Below are positions 50,468 to 59,099 of a stretch of 60,819 nucleotides of DNA, piece after piece. The DNA is from Ruminiclostridium sp. (lineage in GTDB: Bacteria; Bacillota; Clostridia; Oscillospirales; Oscillospiraceae), in contig JAFSFC010000042.1 of NCBI GenBank assembly GCA_017435425.1, forward strand, positions 1 through 60,819, written 5' to 3'. Below the pieces are notes generated by a model. The model had not been told where the DNA came from, made no database searches, and worked only from the letters and a program-made list of their open reading frames with translations. A program made the position numbers and the translations under genes. How positions within the stretch are numbered: position 1 is the stretch's first letter; each line of letters opens with the position of its first letter.

Positions 50468-51022
50468 TCACAGGTCGATGGTGTGTGTGGAGAAGAGTTT
50501 GGGGCGGAGTCTGACCACGTAGAAGTCACCCAGTCTGCCCAACAGGATATCATAGAGGACGAAAGTCACATTGCCCAGCAGCAGGAAGCCTGCCAGGAAA
50601 AGGACCGTCCAGTCGGCAAACTCTGCCTGCAGATCCGGCATGGTCAGCACGAACAGCAGGAAAACATAGGTCAGTGCGCCGGCCAGGTTGAACAGGACCA
50701 TTTTGATCACCCAGCGGATGGGCTTGTTTCGAAGATGCTGCAGCTTGGGCCGGGCGATGGGATACCAGCCCAGCAGGAAGACGAAGAGGAAGACGGCCTC
50801 TTTGTCCGGGGCCATGAGGATGCTGAGAATGGAAACGGCCAGGTAGACCAGCCCGCCCATCTTGGGACCCATTTCCCAAAGGATAGGGATCAGCAGGGCA
50901 CCTGCCAGCATGGGAGTGGAATAGGTGGACAGGGGAAGGATGGAGCCCAGCATCATGACCACCATCATCAGAGCGGCGGTGATGCCGCAGAGGGCCATTT
51001 TACGGCTGGCTTGGTTGCGCAT
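50468..51022 (-). CDS. Small polytopic membrane protein (possible ECF S-component-like)
   Basis: A 184-residue protein with about five or six membrane helices (near 11-30, 36-53, 56-72, 77-90, 105-127 and 138-160). The early Ser/Thr-rich helix and a short Lys/Arg region resemble ECF-transporter substrate-binding components, but I cannot name a substrate and no ATPase or EcfT is adjacent. The stop is 8 nt before the lysozyme start. The AI-2E gene is 33 nt upstream. Confidence 0.6.
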   Translation of the reverse strand: MRNQASRKMALCGITAALMMVVMMLGSILPLSTYSTPMLAGALLIPILWEMGPKMGGLVYLAVSILSILMAPDKEAVFLFVFLLGWYPIARPKLQHLRNKPIRWVIKMVLFNLAGALTYVFLLFVLTMPDLQAEFADWTVLFLAGFLLLGNVTFVLYDILLGRLGDFYVVRLRPKLFSTHTIDL

Positions 51023-51055
51023 GGGGAAACACCTCCGTGGTGGGTATCAGGACTC

Positions 51056-52429
51056 TTAGTCCTGCTTGTCCTGCTCTTCGTTTTCTTTGTACTCCCGCAC
51101 GCTCTTGTGCAGGGTAATGAACTTATTGTTCTTAAAAGCATCCTTGGGAAGGGGGCGGTCCAGCCAGGCCCGGAACTGGGACCAGTAGCTGTCTTCTCCC
51201 TTCACCAGGGGGTAGAACTTGATTCGTTTGGGTTCGGTATAGTGGAGGGTGCCGTCCTCGTCGATCCCCGATACATTGATATAGTCCTGGGTGGACATGG
51301 GCAGATCTTTCTTGGACAGCCGGGAATTGACCAGCTCCCGCAGCAGATAATAGAAGGAGGCGAAGAGAGGCACACCCAGCAGCATTCCCCAGAAGCCCAT
51401 GAGGTAGTTGAAGAGCAGCAGGGAGAAGAGGACCCAGAAGGCGGGCAGGCCGGTGGAGTCGCCCAGGATCTTGGGGCCGATGATGTTGCCGTCCACCTGC
51501 TGGAGGATGATGATAAAGACGATGAACACCAGGCACTTGGCAGGATCGGTAAGCAGCAGCAGGAAGGCCGAGGGAATGGCACCAAAGAAGGGCCCAAAGA
51601 CGGGGATGATGTTGGTGATGCCCACAGTGAGACTGATGATCATGGTGTAGGGCATATTCAGGATGGACAGGGAGATAAAGCAGAGGATGCCGATGATCAA
51701 AGAGTCCAGAAGCTTGCCGGAGACGAAGCCGCCGAAGATCCGGTTGATGACACGGACATGCTTGAGGATGGTGTCGCAGGTTCCCCGGTTCTTGCACAGG
51801 GCAAAGAGGAACTTCTTGGCCTGTCCCACGAACTGATCCCGGCTCATGAGCACGTAGACCATGACGATGATGCCGATGACAAAGTTCAGAAGGCCCTTGG
51901 CCAGGTCCACCACACGGGTGAGCAGGTCGGTCAGGGTGTCCACAGCATCACCCTGGAGCCAGGTGGTGAAGGAGTTGGTGAGCTTAACAGAGACTTCCTT
52001 GAGGAAATCTGCAGATTGCCCCTGGGCCTCGATGAACTTGGAAAGTTCATTGAAGGTACTTCGGATCATCCAGGGCAGGTCCTGGACCAGGGCAGGCAGG
52101 TTGGCAGCCAGTTCAGGTACAATAAAGTAGAGGAACATAACGATCAGGGTGATGAGCACCAGGGTGGCAAAACCTGTGGACATGGCACGAGCGACCCGCT
52201 TGCTTACATTGTGATAGAGCAGGAAATGCTCGGCAAATCTGGCTACCGGGTAGAGCAGGTAGGCCATGACACAGCCCAGAACGATGGCCCGAAGGGCGCC
52301 GGCGATGCCGCTGATGCCGGCCAGCACGGAGCTGATGTTCAGCATGACCTGGGCGGCGAAGAACAGGATCACGAAACCGATCAGGATCACAAGGATATAT
52401 TGGATGAGTTTCTTAATGGGGAGTTTCAA
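51056..52429 (-). CDS. AI-2E (PerM) family exporter-type membrane protein
   Basis: A 457-residue protein of the AI-2E/PerM permease family, with about eight helices: the first is IQYILVILIGFVILFFAAQ, and the late SLTVGITNIIPVFGPFFGAIPS region is the family landmark. It is thought to export signals or other small molecules; some members are Na+/H+ antiporters. The start is TTG at 52429, 8 nt after GGAGG. The C-terminal 70 residues are charged and cytosolic (ENEEQDKQD tail). It is first in a unit with the membrane protein and the SLH-lysozyme. Confidence 0.9.
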   Translation of the reverse strand: MKLPIKKLIQYILVILIGFVILFFAAQVMLNISSVLAGISGIAGALRAIVLGCVMAYLLYPVARFAEHFLLYHNVSKRVARAMSTGFATLVLITLIVMFLYFIVPELAANLPALVQDLPWMIRSTFNELSKFIEAQGQSADFLKEVSVKLTNSFTTWLQGDAVDTLTDLLTRVVDLAKGLLNFVIGIIVMVYVLMSRDQFVGQAKKFLFALCKNRGTCDTILKHVRVINRIFGGFVSGKLLDSLIIGILCFISLSILNMPYTMIISLTVGITNIIPVFGPFFGAIPSAFLLLLTDPAKCLVFIVFIIILQQVDGNIIGPKILGDSTGLPAFWVLFSLLLFNYLMGFWGMLLGVPLFASFYYLLRELVNSRLSKKDLPMSTQDYINVSGIDEDGTLHYTEPKRIKFYPLVKGEDSYWSQFRAWLDRPLPKDAFKNNKFITLHKSVREYKENEEQDKQD

Positions 52430-52505
52430 GAGGGGTCCTCCTTTCGGGGCGTCCGCCAGGGGATAGAAGAGCGGCCGGGCCGCATGAAGACATTATTAAT
52501 AATAT

Positions 52506-52534
52506 AGTATATCAAAAGGGTGGTCTGCTTGCAA
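52506..52534 (-). promoter_or_regulatory. Promoter of the AI-2E operon
   Basis: Minus-strand TTGCAA (52534-52529), 17-nt spacer, TATACT (52511-52506). Confidence 0.75.
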
Positions 52535-52613
52535 GAGGTTGGGAATATTTGTCAAACTATATTTATATGGAAGAGGAAAAAACCAGAAATTGTGAAATTC
52601 TGCAAAAAAACAG

Positions 52614-52642
52614 TTGCACCCTTTGCAAACTTATGTTACAAT
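52614..52642 (+). promoter_or_regulatory. Promoter of the nfeD-stomatin unit
   Basis: TTGCAC (52614-52619), 17-nt spacer, TACAAT (52637-52642). ACTTAC-AAAA-GTAAGT (about 52643-52658) is a hairpin or operator at the transcription start. Confidence 0.7.
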
Positions 52643-52698
52643 ACTTACAAAAGTAAGTAAACCGATGAGTTAATTGACAGAGAAGGGAGGAAGGGACT

Positions 52699-53142
52699 GT
52701 GAACTATCCCATGTTATGGCTGGTCCTGCTCATTGCATTTGCCGGGATCGAGGGAGCCACGGCAGGTCTGATCTCCATTTGGTTCTGCGCAGGCAGCCTG
52801 GTGGCCCTCTTTGCCGCCTGGCTGGGAGCCGGGCTGATGGTGCAGATCGGTCTCTTTGCCATTGTGTCCATTCTGACCATGGCCATCCTTCGGCCCATGG
52901 CAGGCAAGTGGATCCAGCCCGCCCCGGAAAAGACCAATGCGGACCGGATCCTGGATGCCGATGCCATGGTCATCGAGACCATCAACAACATCGAAGCCTC
53001 CGGACAGATCAAAGTCGGCGGAGCCGTTTGGACCGCGCGCTCTGCCGCCGGGGAGGTCATCCCTGTAGGTACCATGGTCCGGGTAGAAAGAATAGAAGGT
53101 GTTAAGGCCATCGTCACCCCGATGGAGAAAGGAACGGTGTAA
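52699..53142 (+). CDS. NfeD-family membrane protein
   Basis: A 147-residue protein: membrane helices near residues 5-25, 30-46 and 48-63, then a soluble OB-fold domain (about 85-147: DADAMVIETINNIEASGQIKVGG, VPVGTMVRVERIEGVKAIV). The GTG start follows AGAAGGGAGGAAG. NfeD proteins partner with stomatin-type scaffolds in membrane-quality control; here the partner is the next gene, 3 nt away, so the pair is co-translated. Confidence 0.92.
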   Translation: MNYPMLWLVLLIAFAGIEGATAGLISIWFCAGSLVALFAAWLGAGLMVQIGLFAIVSILTMAILRPMAGKWIQPAPEKTNADRILDADAMVIETINNIEASGQIKVGGAVWTARSAAGEVIPVGTMVRVERIEGVKAIVTPMEKGTV

Positions 53143-53145
53143 CAC

Positions 53146-54081
53146 ATGTTAGGTAAAATCACGCTGGTACTGTTCATCATTGTTATTCTGGTGGTTCTGG
53201 CTACCTCTATCCGGGTGGTCCAGCAGTCCCGGGCATACGTCATCGAGCGTCTGGGTGCCTTCCAGGCGGTGTGGGGCGTGGGCCTGCACTTCAAGATCCC
53301 CTTCATCGACCAGGTCCGGAAGAAGGTTTCCCTGAAAGAGCAGGTGGCCGACTTCCCGCCTCAGCCTGTTATCACTAAGGATAATGTCACCATGCAGATC
53401 GATACGGTCCTGTACTTCCAGATCACTGACCCCAAGCTCTACGCCTACGGTGTGGAGAATCCCATGAACGCCATCGAAAACCTCACCGCTACCACCCTGC
53501 GAAACATCATCGGCGAGCTGGAGCTGGATCAGTCCCTTACCTCCCGTGATGTGATCAACGCCCGGATGCGCAGCATCCTGGACGAGGCCACCGACCCCTG
53601 GGGCATCAAGGTCAACCGTGTGGAACTGAAGAACATCCTGCCTCCCCGTGACATCCAGAACGCCATGGAGAAGCAGATGCGGGCCGAGCGAGAGCGCCGC
53701 GAAGCCATCCTCCAGGCAGAGGGCCAGAAGCAGAGCCAGATCCTGGTGGCAGAGGGCGAGAAGGAATCCCGGATCCTCCGGGCAGATGCCGAGAAGACCG
53801 CCCGCATCATGGCGGCAGAAGCAGAGGCCCAGGCTATCCGTGAGGTCAACCAGGCCATGGCCGACGCCCTGAAGCTGCTGAACGAGGCCAACCCCAACGA
53901 CCAGGTGGTGAAGCTCAAGGCTTTGGAGGCCTTCCAGTCCGCTGCCAACGGCAAGGCAACCAAGATCATCATTCCGTCCGAGATCCAGGGCCTGGCCGGT
54001 CTGGCTGCCGGCGTGGTGGAGACCGTGAAAAAGCCCGAAACGGGCAAGGCTCCCACGGCCCCTGTCCCTCCCCAGGCATAA
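53146..54081 (+). CDS. SPFH/stomatin-family membrane scaffold protein
   Basis: A 311-residue protein: N-terminal membrane anchor (about 1-24), SPFH (Band 7) domain (RAYVIERLGAFQAVWGVGLHFKIPF, TMQIDTVLYFQITDPKLYAYGV), and a C-terminal helical coiled coil (about 165-245, AMEKQMRAERERREAILQAEGQKQ in part) rich in Ala, Glu and Arg. It forms multimers that organise the membrane and often regulates a protease. It is directly coupled to nfeD. A terminator follows. Confidence 0.94.
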   Translation: MLGKITLVLFIIVILVVLATSIRVVQQSRAYVIERLGAFQAVWGVGLHFKIPFIDQVRKKVSLKEQVADFPPQPVITKDNVTMQIDTVLYFQITDPKLYAYGVENPMNAIENLTATTLRNIIGELELDQSLTSRDVINARMRSILDEATDPWGIKVNRVELKNILPPRDIQNAMEKQMRAERERREAILQAEGQKQSQILVAEGEKESRILRADAEKTARIMAAEAEAQAIREVNQAMADALKLLNEANPNDQVVKLKALEAFQSAANGKATKIIIPSEIQGLAGLAAGVVETVKKPETGKAPTAPVPPQA

Positions 54082-54092
54082 CCTATAACAGG

Positions 54093-54122
54093 AAACGCCT
54101 CCCCGCTATGGGGAGGCGTTTT
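54093..54122. terminator. Bidirectional terminator after the stomatin gene
   Basis: AAACGCCTCCCC (54093-54104) and GGGGAGGCGTTTT (54110-54122) with a GCTAT loop. The lipid-kinase gene stops 2 nt later. Confidence 0.92.
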
Positions 54123-54123
54123 G

Positions 54124-55068
54124 TCATATGCGGTCAAAAACCTTTCTGGGGAGGACGATCCGTCCGGCCATTGGCAGCATCTCCACCGTGAGCTTGGTGG
54201 TGGGGTGGCATTCTCCGTCCACGGTGATGATGATGGGTTTGTCCTTGTCATCCGCCACTTCCAGGGAGACCTTTTTGCACCGGTGGAAGTCGATGGCGTC
54301 CCGCAGTTTAGGAACGATCTCACCGTTCAGGAAGTGCTTGCCCTTCTGATACAGGGGAAGCACCCGGGCGATGCGGGCCAGACCAATTTTCCGGACGATC
54401 AAAACGTCCAGCAGACCGTCATCCATGGCACATTCCGGGGCGGCGTTGAATCCGCCGCCGTACCATCCGCCGTTGCACACAGCAGTGAGGAGACAGTTGC
54501 TGATGATGGTGTGATTGTCCAGGGTGATCTTCAGCTTCCGGTCCAGCTTGCCCAGGATATTCCGCAGGATGGACAAACGGTAGGCCGTCTCTCCGCCGCA
54601 CAATGGCATCCGCCGGAATTTTGGGATGTCAAAGGCGATCTTGGCATCCAGGCCGGCGGCGGCAATGGCGGCGCCCACACCAAACTCCGTGCGGAAGAGG
54701 TCGATGTCCAGTTCGCCCCCCTGGAGCTGGTCGGCCAGGTCCAGGAATTCCTCCTTGGTGCCAAAGTTTCGCAAAAAGTCGTTGCCGCTGCCATAGGGGA
54801 TGCACCCCACGGCGGCATTTTTATAGGGATAGGCCCCGCTGATGACCTCGTTGAAGGTGCCGTCACCGCCCACGGCAAAGAGGCGGACGGGCTGGCCGGT
54901 CCTGGCGTAGCGCTCGGCCAGCTCCCGGGCATGTCCCACATGGGTGGTGCGGGTGATGACATAGTCCGGGTTTTCCAGGGTGGCTGCTGCCTGGGCCAGG
55001 AGCCTTGCAAACTCGTCACTGATGTTCCGGCCTCCGGCCACGGGGTTGACGATAAAGACAGATTTCAT
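54124..55068 (-). CDS. Diacylglycerol kinase-family lipid kinase
   Basis: A 314-residue kinase of the DAGK/YegS group that recycles diacylglycerol to phosphatidic acid. It opens SVFIVNPVAGGRN (ATP loop) and has FAVGGDGTFNEVISG (GGDGT) and IPYGSGNDFLRNFG, the standard signature. The ending (HPTTKLTVEMLP) is of the family's C-terminal beta domain. The start at 55068 follows GGAGG in GAGGGAGGATCC. It may be the DgkB-like or a glycolipid kinase. Its 5' end faces the ferritin terminator. Confidence 0.93.
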   Translation of the reverse strand: MKSVFIVNPVAGGRNISDEFARLLAQAAATLENPDYVITRTTHVGHARELAERYARTGQPVRLFAVGGDGTFNEVISGAYPYKNAAVGCIPYGSGNDFLRNFGTKEEFLDLADQLQGGELDIDLFRTEFGVGAAIAAAGLDAKIAFDIPKFRRMPLCGGETAYRLSILRNILGKLDRKLKITLDNHTIISNCLLTAVCNGGWYGGGFNAAPECAMDDGLLDVLIVRKIGLARIARVLPLYQKGKHFLNGEIVPKLRDAIDFHRCKKVSLEVADDKDKPIIITVDGECHPTTKLTVEMLPMAGRIVLPRKVFDRI

Positions 55069-55143
55069 GGGGGATCCTCCCTCGTGTTTCTCTTTGTTCC
55101 ATCATATCCTATCCTGCATCCCTGCGCAAGAGGAAAAAGCCAA

Positions 55144-55167
55144 AGGCCCCGCCCTATGGCGGGGCCT
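55144..55167 (-). terminator. Ferritin terminator
   Basis: AGGCCCCGCC (55144-55153) and GGCGGGGCCT (55158-55167) form a 10-bp stem with a CTAT loop; on the minus strand it is followed by TTGGCTTTTTCC. Confidence 0.85.
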
Positions 55168-55208
55168 CCGGCGCGGGAGTTATGAAAGGAGATTTAGGAG
55201 GATCTATC

Positions 55209-55721
55209 TCACAGAGTGAGAGAGGGTGCGGTGTAAGTGCGAGTTGCCATCTCAGCATCCAGAGCGTACAGGCTCTTGGGGTCGGACCCGAAGAGATCGA
55301 AGCGGCCCACCAGGTCGGTGGCGGTCTTCTCTTCCTCGCCCTGCTCCTTGATAAACCAGTTCAGGAACTCCAGGGTGCGGAAGTCGTTGTCCTTCCATGC
55401 TTCGGCATAGATGTTGTTGATGGATGCGGTGACAAATCTCTCGTGCTCCAGGGCAGCCACCAGGGGCTCACGGAAGTTCTCATAGACCTTGTCAGGTGCA
55501 GCGATGGGAGCCATCTTGGGGTACACATCGTTGTTCTGCAGGTAGTTCATGAAGAGCAGAGCGTGGTCACGCTCTTCTTGTGCCTGGATCTTGAACCAGT
55601 TGCCGAAGCCGTCCAGGTTGTTGTCATAGTAGTAATTGGACATATCCAGATAGAGATATGCGGAGTAGAACTCCTTGGTGATCTGCTCTTCCAGCAGCTT
55701 GGAAACGTTGGGATTTAACAT
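55209..55721 (-). CDS. ftnA: Ferritin (FtnA-like)
   Basis: A 170-residue four-helix iron-storage protein that oxidises and stores Fe(II). The ferroxidase centre is complete: Glu17, Glu50, His53, Glu94, Gln127 and Glu130, the same positions as in Escherichia coli FtnA. No heme ligand (Met52 of bacterioferritin) is present; Asp52 stands there. GAAAGGAG precedes the ATG at 55721. With feoB it shows iron uptake and storage in the window, but at different loci. Confidence 0.96.
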   Translation of the reverse strand: MLNPNVSKLLEEQITKEFYSAYLYLDMSNYYYDNNLDGFGNWFKIQAQEERDHALLFMNYLQNNDVYPKMAPIAAPDKVYENFREPLVAALEHERFVTASINNIYAEAWKDNDFRTLEFLNWFIKEQGEEEKTATDLVGRFDLFGSDPKSLYALDAEMATRTYTAPSLTL

Positions 55722-55789
55722 AATTTCTGCTCCTTTCGAATGTTTGTTTTTCTTTTCTGTTCAGTATTTCCTTTTGTTGTGTACATGAT

Positions 55790-55808
55790 ACCACGGGGAG
55801 AGCCCCGA
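55790..55808. promoter_or_regulatory. Palindrome upstream of ferritin
   Basis: CGGGGAGAGCCCCG (about 55795-55808) is a 5-bp inverted repeat with a 4-nt centre. It lies near a TATCAT that could be the ferritin -10. It may be an operator or a leader hairpin. Confidence 0.35.
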
Positions 55809-55855
55809 CACTGTGAGTTTATCACTAAAATGGTGGTGTTTCAAAAAATTTTTTC

Positions 55856-55884
55856 TTGACGAGGGAGAGACCCTGTGCAACAAT
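55856..55884 (+). promoter_or_regulatory. Promoter of the alpha/beta hydrolase gene
   Basis: TTGACG (55856-55861), 17-nt spacer, AACAAT (55879-55884). Preceded by an A/T tract of 12 bases. Confidence 0.55.
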
Positions 55885-55915
55885 GAAGGCAACCAATCAT
55901 AGGGAGGACCTGACC

Positions 55916-56671
55916 ATGAAAAAAGAGACCCTCATCAGCCGTCACGGCTATACCATCCCCTGCCATAACTGCTGGAAGGGAGAGGACCGCATCCTCATCG
56001 TCTGCCATGGCTTCGGCAGCAGCAAGCTCAGCCCCATGGTCCAGGCCCTGAACCAGGAGATGCCCAAGGCGGGCATTGGCGTCTACAGCTTTGACTTTCC
56101 TTCCCACGGGGAGAGCCCAATCTGGGAAGAGGGCCTGCGGGTACCCTTCTGCGTGGACGACCTGGAGACCGTAGAGGCCCACGTTCGGGAAATGGCCCCC
56201 GATGCCAAAATCGGCTACTTTGGTTCCAGCTTTGGGGCATACATCACCCTCCTGTACCTGGCTGACCGGGATCACACCGGTGACCGGGCCATGCTGCGCT
56301 CTGCCGCTGTAGCCATGCCCCGTCTGGTGGACCAGTGGGTGGACGAGCGGGCCAAGGCGGATATAGACCGCCAGGGGTATTTTGTTCCTGACTATGACTA
56401 TGTCCGGGAAATGCGAGTTACGCCTGCTTTCTTAAAGGACTTGGAAGAGAACGATGTGTTTGCCAAGTACCGGGCCGGAGCTGCTCAACTGCGGATGGTC
56501 CACGGCGGAAAGGACGACGTGGCGCCCCCCGATGCTGCGGAAAACTTCGCCCGGCAGTTTGGGGCAGAGATCGTGATACTTCCCAACGGGGAGCACAACC
56601 TGATGGGGGAGGGAGAGCTGGACCGTGTCCTGGATCTTACCCTGGACTTTTTTCAGGAACAGAAGGGATAA
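55916..56671 (+). CDS. Alpha/beta hydrolase (serine esterase type)
   Basis: A 251-residue cytosolic hydrolase. It has the oxyanion motif CHGFGSSK, the nucleophile elbow GYFGSSFGAY (Ser), a DDV (likely Asp) and the late NGEHNLMGEGE (His). The substrate is unknown; esters or peptides are likely. The ATG at 55916 follows AGGGAGGA; a longer in-frame reading lies over the promoter. Monocistronic. Confidence 0.88.
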   Translation: MKKETLISRHGYTIPCHNCWKGEDRILIVCHGFGSSKLSPMVQALNQEMPKAGIGVYSFDFPSHGESPIWEEGLRVPFCVDDLETVEAHVREMAPDAKIGYFGSSFGAYITLLYLADRDHTGDRAMLRSAAVAMPRLVDQWVDERAKADIDRQGYFVPDYDYVREMRVTPAFLKDLEENDVFAKYRAGAAQLRMVHGGKDDVAPPDAAENFARQFGAEIVILPNGEHNLMGEGELDRVLDLTLDFFQEQKG

Positions 56672-56674
56672 TTG

Positions 56675-56703
56675 TTGAAAGAGAGACCTTTCTCTGGTAT
56701 ACT
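56675..56703 (+). promoter_or_regulatory. Promoter of degV
   Basis: TTGAAA (56675-56680), 17-nt spacer, TATACT (56698-56703). GAGA/TCTC arms lie in the spacer (56681-56695). Confidence 0.75.
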
Positions 56704-56747
56704 GTTGCTAACTTTACACACATATATCAGCGAGAAAGGAGCTCAAC

Positions 56748-57596
56748 ATGAGCAAGCCTGTCTACATTACTGCCGACAGTACCTGTGACCTTCCCCAGGC
56801 GCTGAAAGAGCGGCTGGGGGTCAAGACTGTCCCCCTCCATGTGACCATCGGCCAAGACAACTACCTGGACGGAGAGAGCATTTCCCCTGATTTGATTTTT
56901 GAGCGGTACGAGGAAGAGAATCTCCTGCCCACCACCGCCGCCGTCAGTCCCCAGGAGTTTGAGGACTTCTTCCGTCCTATGGTGGAAGCCGGGTATGAGG
57001 TGGTCCACCTGGACATCAGTTCCGAGTTGTCCGGCACCTATCAGAATGCCTTCATTGCCTCCCAGGAGTTTGAGGGGGTCTATCCCATCGACTCCCGCCA
57101 TCTGTCCACCAGCATCAGCCTTCTGATCCTGGAAGCCTGCCGCCTTCGGGACCAGGGTAAGTCTGCCGCTGAGATCGTTCAGGCCATCCAGGCGCTGATC
57201 CCTCAGGTTCGCACCAGCTTCGTGCTGGACACCCTGGAGTATATGTGGAAGGGCGGCCGCTGCAGTGGTGTTGCCGCTTTTGGGGCCAACCTTCTGTCCC
57301 TGAAGCCCTGCATCGAGATGCGGGAGGGCAAGCTGGAAGTAAGCAAGAAGTACCGGGGCAAGATCGGTAAGGTCTATGAAAAGTACATGGAGGAGCGTCT
57401 TGCCGGCAAGAAGATCCACGGCGGTTGTGTCTCTGTGGTAAGCCCGGATCTCCTGCCTCAGGAGACCAGGGACAAGTTGGAAGCCCTCATCCGCAGTCTG
57501 GTCACGGTGGAAGAGGTGCTGTTTGCCCGGACGGGCAGCACCATCTGCTCCCATTGCGGCCCCGGCACCCTGGGCATCATGTATATCGAAGGATAA
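56748..57596 (+). CDS. DegV-family fatty-acid-binding protein
   Basis: A 282-residue DegV (FakB-like) protein that holds a fatty acid for phosphorylation by FakA. It opens YITADSTCDLPQALKERLGV, has VVHLDISSELSGTYQNAF (fatty-acid carboxylate site with Ser and Thr), then VLDTLEYMWKGGRCSG and the last-strand TGSTICSHCGPGTLGIMYIEG in part (His). The ligand chain type is not readable. No fakA is adjacent. AAAGGAG precedes the ATG. Confidence 0.94.
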   Translation: MSKPVYITADSTCDLPQALKERLGVKTVPLHVTIGQDNYLDGESISPDLIFERYEEENLLPTTAAVSPQEFEDFFRPMVEAGYEVVHLDISSELSGTYQNAFIASQEFEGVYPIDSRHLSTSISLLILEACRLRDQGKSAAEIVQAIQALIPQVRTSFVLDTLEYMWKGGRCSGVAAFGANLLSLKPCIEMREGKLEVSKKYRGKIGKVYEKYMEERLAGKKIHGGCVSVVSPDLLPQETRDKLEALIRSLVTVEEVLFARTGSTICSHCGPGTLGIMYIEG

Positions 57597-57603
57597 GCAA
57601 AGG

Positions 57604-57644
57604 ACCGACCCTTTGGCAGAGCAATCTGTCAAAGGGTCGGTTTT
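57604..57644 (+). terminator. degV terminator
   Basis: ACCGACCCTTT (57604-57614) and AAAGGGTCGGT (57631-57641) with a loop holding GCAG/CTGT pairing, followed by TTTT. Confidence 0.9.
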
Positions 57645-57675
57645 GTTACAGTTTTGTTAAACTTTTGACGTTTTC

Positions 57676-57704
57676 TTGCAATTATCCTATTGGTGTGCTA
57701 TACT
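57676..57704 (+). promoter_or_regulatory. Promoter of the M23 peptidase gene
   Basis: TTGCAA (57676-57681), 17-nt spacer, TATACT (57699-57704). Confidence 0.78.
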
Positions 57705-57761
57705 GCCAAAAGAATTGTAAGAGTATGCCTTTTTAGACCCTAGATATATGAGGTGACCCCT

Positions 57762-59048
57762 ATGCACAACCCCAAGACCCCCTGGCGGGACCGCATCCAC
57801 CAGATCGGCGCCATGTTCCTGGCTCTGGTTCTGGTGCTGAGCTTGGCTGTTCCTGTGGCCTACGCCGGTAAAGTTACCAAGGATCAGATCAACAACCTGA
57901 AAAACCAGGCCTCCAGCCTGAGCAGTCAGAAGGCCAACCTGGAAAAGGAACTGAGCAAGCTGGCCAGCTCCAAGAACGCAGCGGTGGAGCAGAAGTTCCT
58001 GCTGGAGGAGAAGATTACCGTCCTCCGTCAGGAGATCGCCGTCTCTGAGGAGACCATCCAGCTTCTGGGCGATGAGATCGCCGTGAAGGAAGTGGAACTG
58101 GCCGACGCCCAGGCGGAAGAGGCCAAGTACTACGACGAGTTCTGCGAGCGTGTCCGCATCATGGAAGAGCGTGGCGAGATCTCCTATTGGGCTGTTCTCT
58201 TCAACGCCAACAGCTTCTCCGATCTGCTGGACCGTGTCAATGCCATCTCCGAAGTGGTGGACTACGACAACATGATCATGGACGAGCTGGAAGCCGCCCG
58301 CATCGCCGTGGCAGAGGCCAAGGCCGATCTGGAGGAAAACAAGAAGGCCGAGGAAGAAACCAAGGCCGCCCTTACTGCCCAGAAGGCCGACCTGGAGAAG
58401 CAGGAGGCCGCTGTTGAGGCCGTCATTGGCCAGATCACCAGCCAGTCCGCTGTCTATGAGGAGAAGCTCCACGACCTAGAGGACGACTCCGATAACCTGG
58501 CCAAGCAGATCGCCCAGGCTGAGGCAACCTACGCCGCCCAGATCGCTGCCCAGAAGAAGGCGGAAGAGGAAGCCCGCCGTCAGCAGCTTCTCCAGCAGCA
58601 ACAGCAACAGGGCGGCAACACCTACGTGCCCCCCGCCAATTCTTCCAGCGGCAAGGGCTTCATCTGGCCCGTGTCCGGCTACCGTCGGGTGTCCTCTCCC
58701 TTTGGCTGGAGAAACTGCCCCTTCCATGGTCGTGAGTACCACAGCGGCATCGACATCCCCGCTCCCTCCGGCACCCCCATCCTGGCCTCCAAGGCCGGCG
58801 TGGTCATCGTATCCACCTATGGTTCCTCCTATGGCAACTACGTGACCATCGCCCATGCGGACGGCAGCCGTACCCTGTACGCCCACATGGTCTCCCGTTC
58901 TGTTTCCGCAGGCCAGACCGTGTCCCAGGGCCAGGTGATCGGCGGCGTCGGCACCACCGGCAGCTCCACCGGCAACCACCTGCACTTTGAAGTGTGGCTG
59001 AACAGCTCCAAGAGCAGCCGTGTGAACCCCGTGGCCTATTGTTCCTAA
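57762..59048 (+). CDS. Murein hydrolase (EnvC/M23 metallopeptidase) with coiled coil
   Basis: A 428-residue exported zinc endopeptidase for cell-wall remodelling. A signal peptide (about 1-36, ending VPVAYAG) precedes a long coiled coil (about 40-265, with Ala, Glu, Lys and Gln heptads) and a QQQQQ linker. The M23 domain starts near residue 305: PFGWRNCPFHGREYHSGIDI (first His and Asp ligands), GNYVTIAHADGSRTLYAHM and the STGNHLHFEVW (HxH) ending. The start at 57762 follows a GAGGTG; a GTG three codons earlier is possible. It may activate amidases at septation as EnvC does. Confidence 0.93.
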   Translation: MHNPKTPWRDRIHQIGAMFLALVLVLSLAVPVAYAGKVTKDQINNLKNQASSLSSQKANLEKELSKLASSKNAAVEQKFLLEEKITVLRQEIAVSEETIQLLGDEIAVKEVELADAQAEEAKYYDEFCERVRIMEERGEISYWAVLFNANSFSDLLDRVNAISEVVDYDNMIMDELEAARIAVAEAKADLEENKKAEEETKAALTAQKADLEKQEAAVEAVIGQITSQSAVYEEKLHDLEDDSDNLAKQIAQAEATYAAQIAAQKKAEEEARRQQLLQQQQQQGGNTYVPPANSSSGKGFIWPVSGYRRVSSPFGWRNCPFHGREYHSGIDIPAPSGTPILASKAGVVIVSTYGSSYGNYVTIAHADGSRTLYAHMVSRSVSAGQTVSQGQVIGGVGTTGSSTGNHLHFEVWLNSSKSSRVNPVAYCS

Positions 59049-59056
59049 CATGACAT

Positions 59057-59090
59057 AAAAATGGACCTCTCATTGAGAGGTCCATTTTTT
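59057..59090. terminator. Terminator of the M23 gene
   Basis: AAAATGGACCTCT (59058-59070) and AGAGGTCCATTTT (59076-59088) with a CATTG loop and a T-run. It also ends the minus-strand unit to its right. Confidence 0.9.
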
Positions 59091-59099
59091 GCGTCTTAT

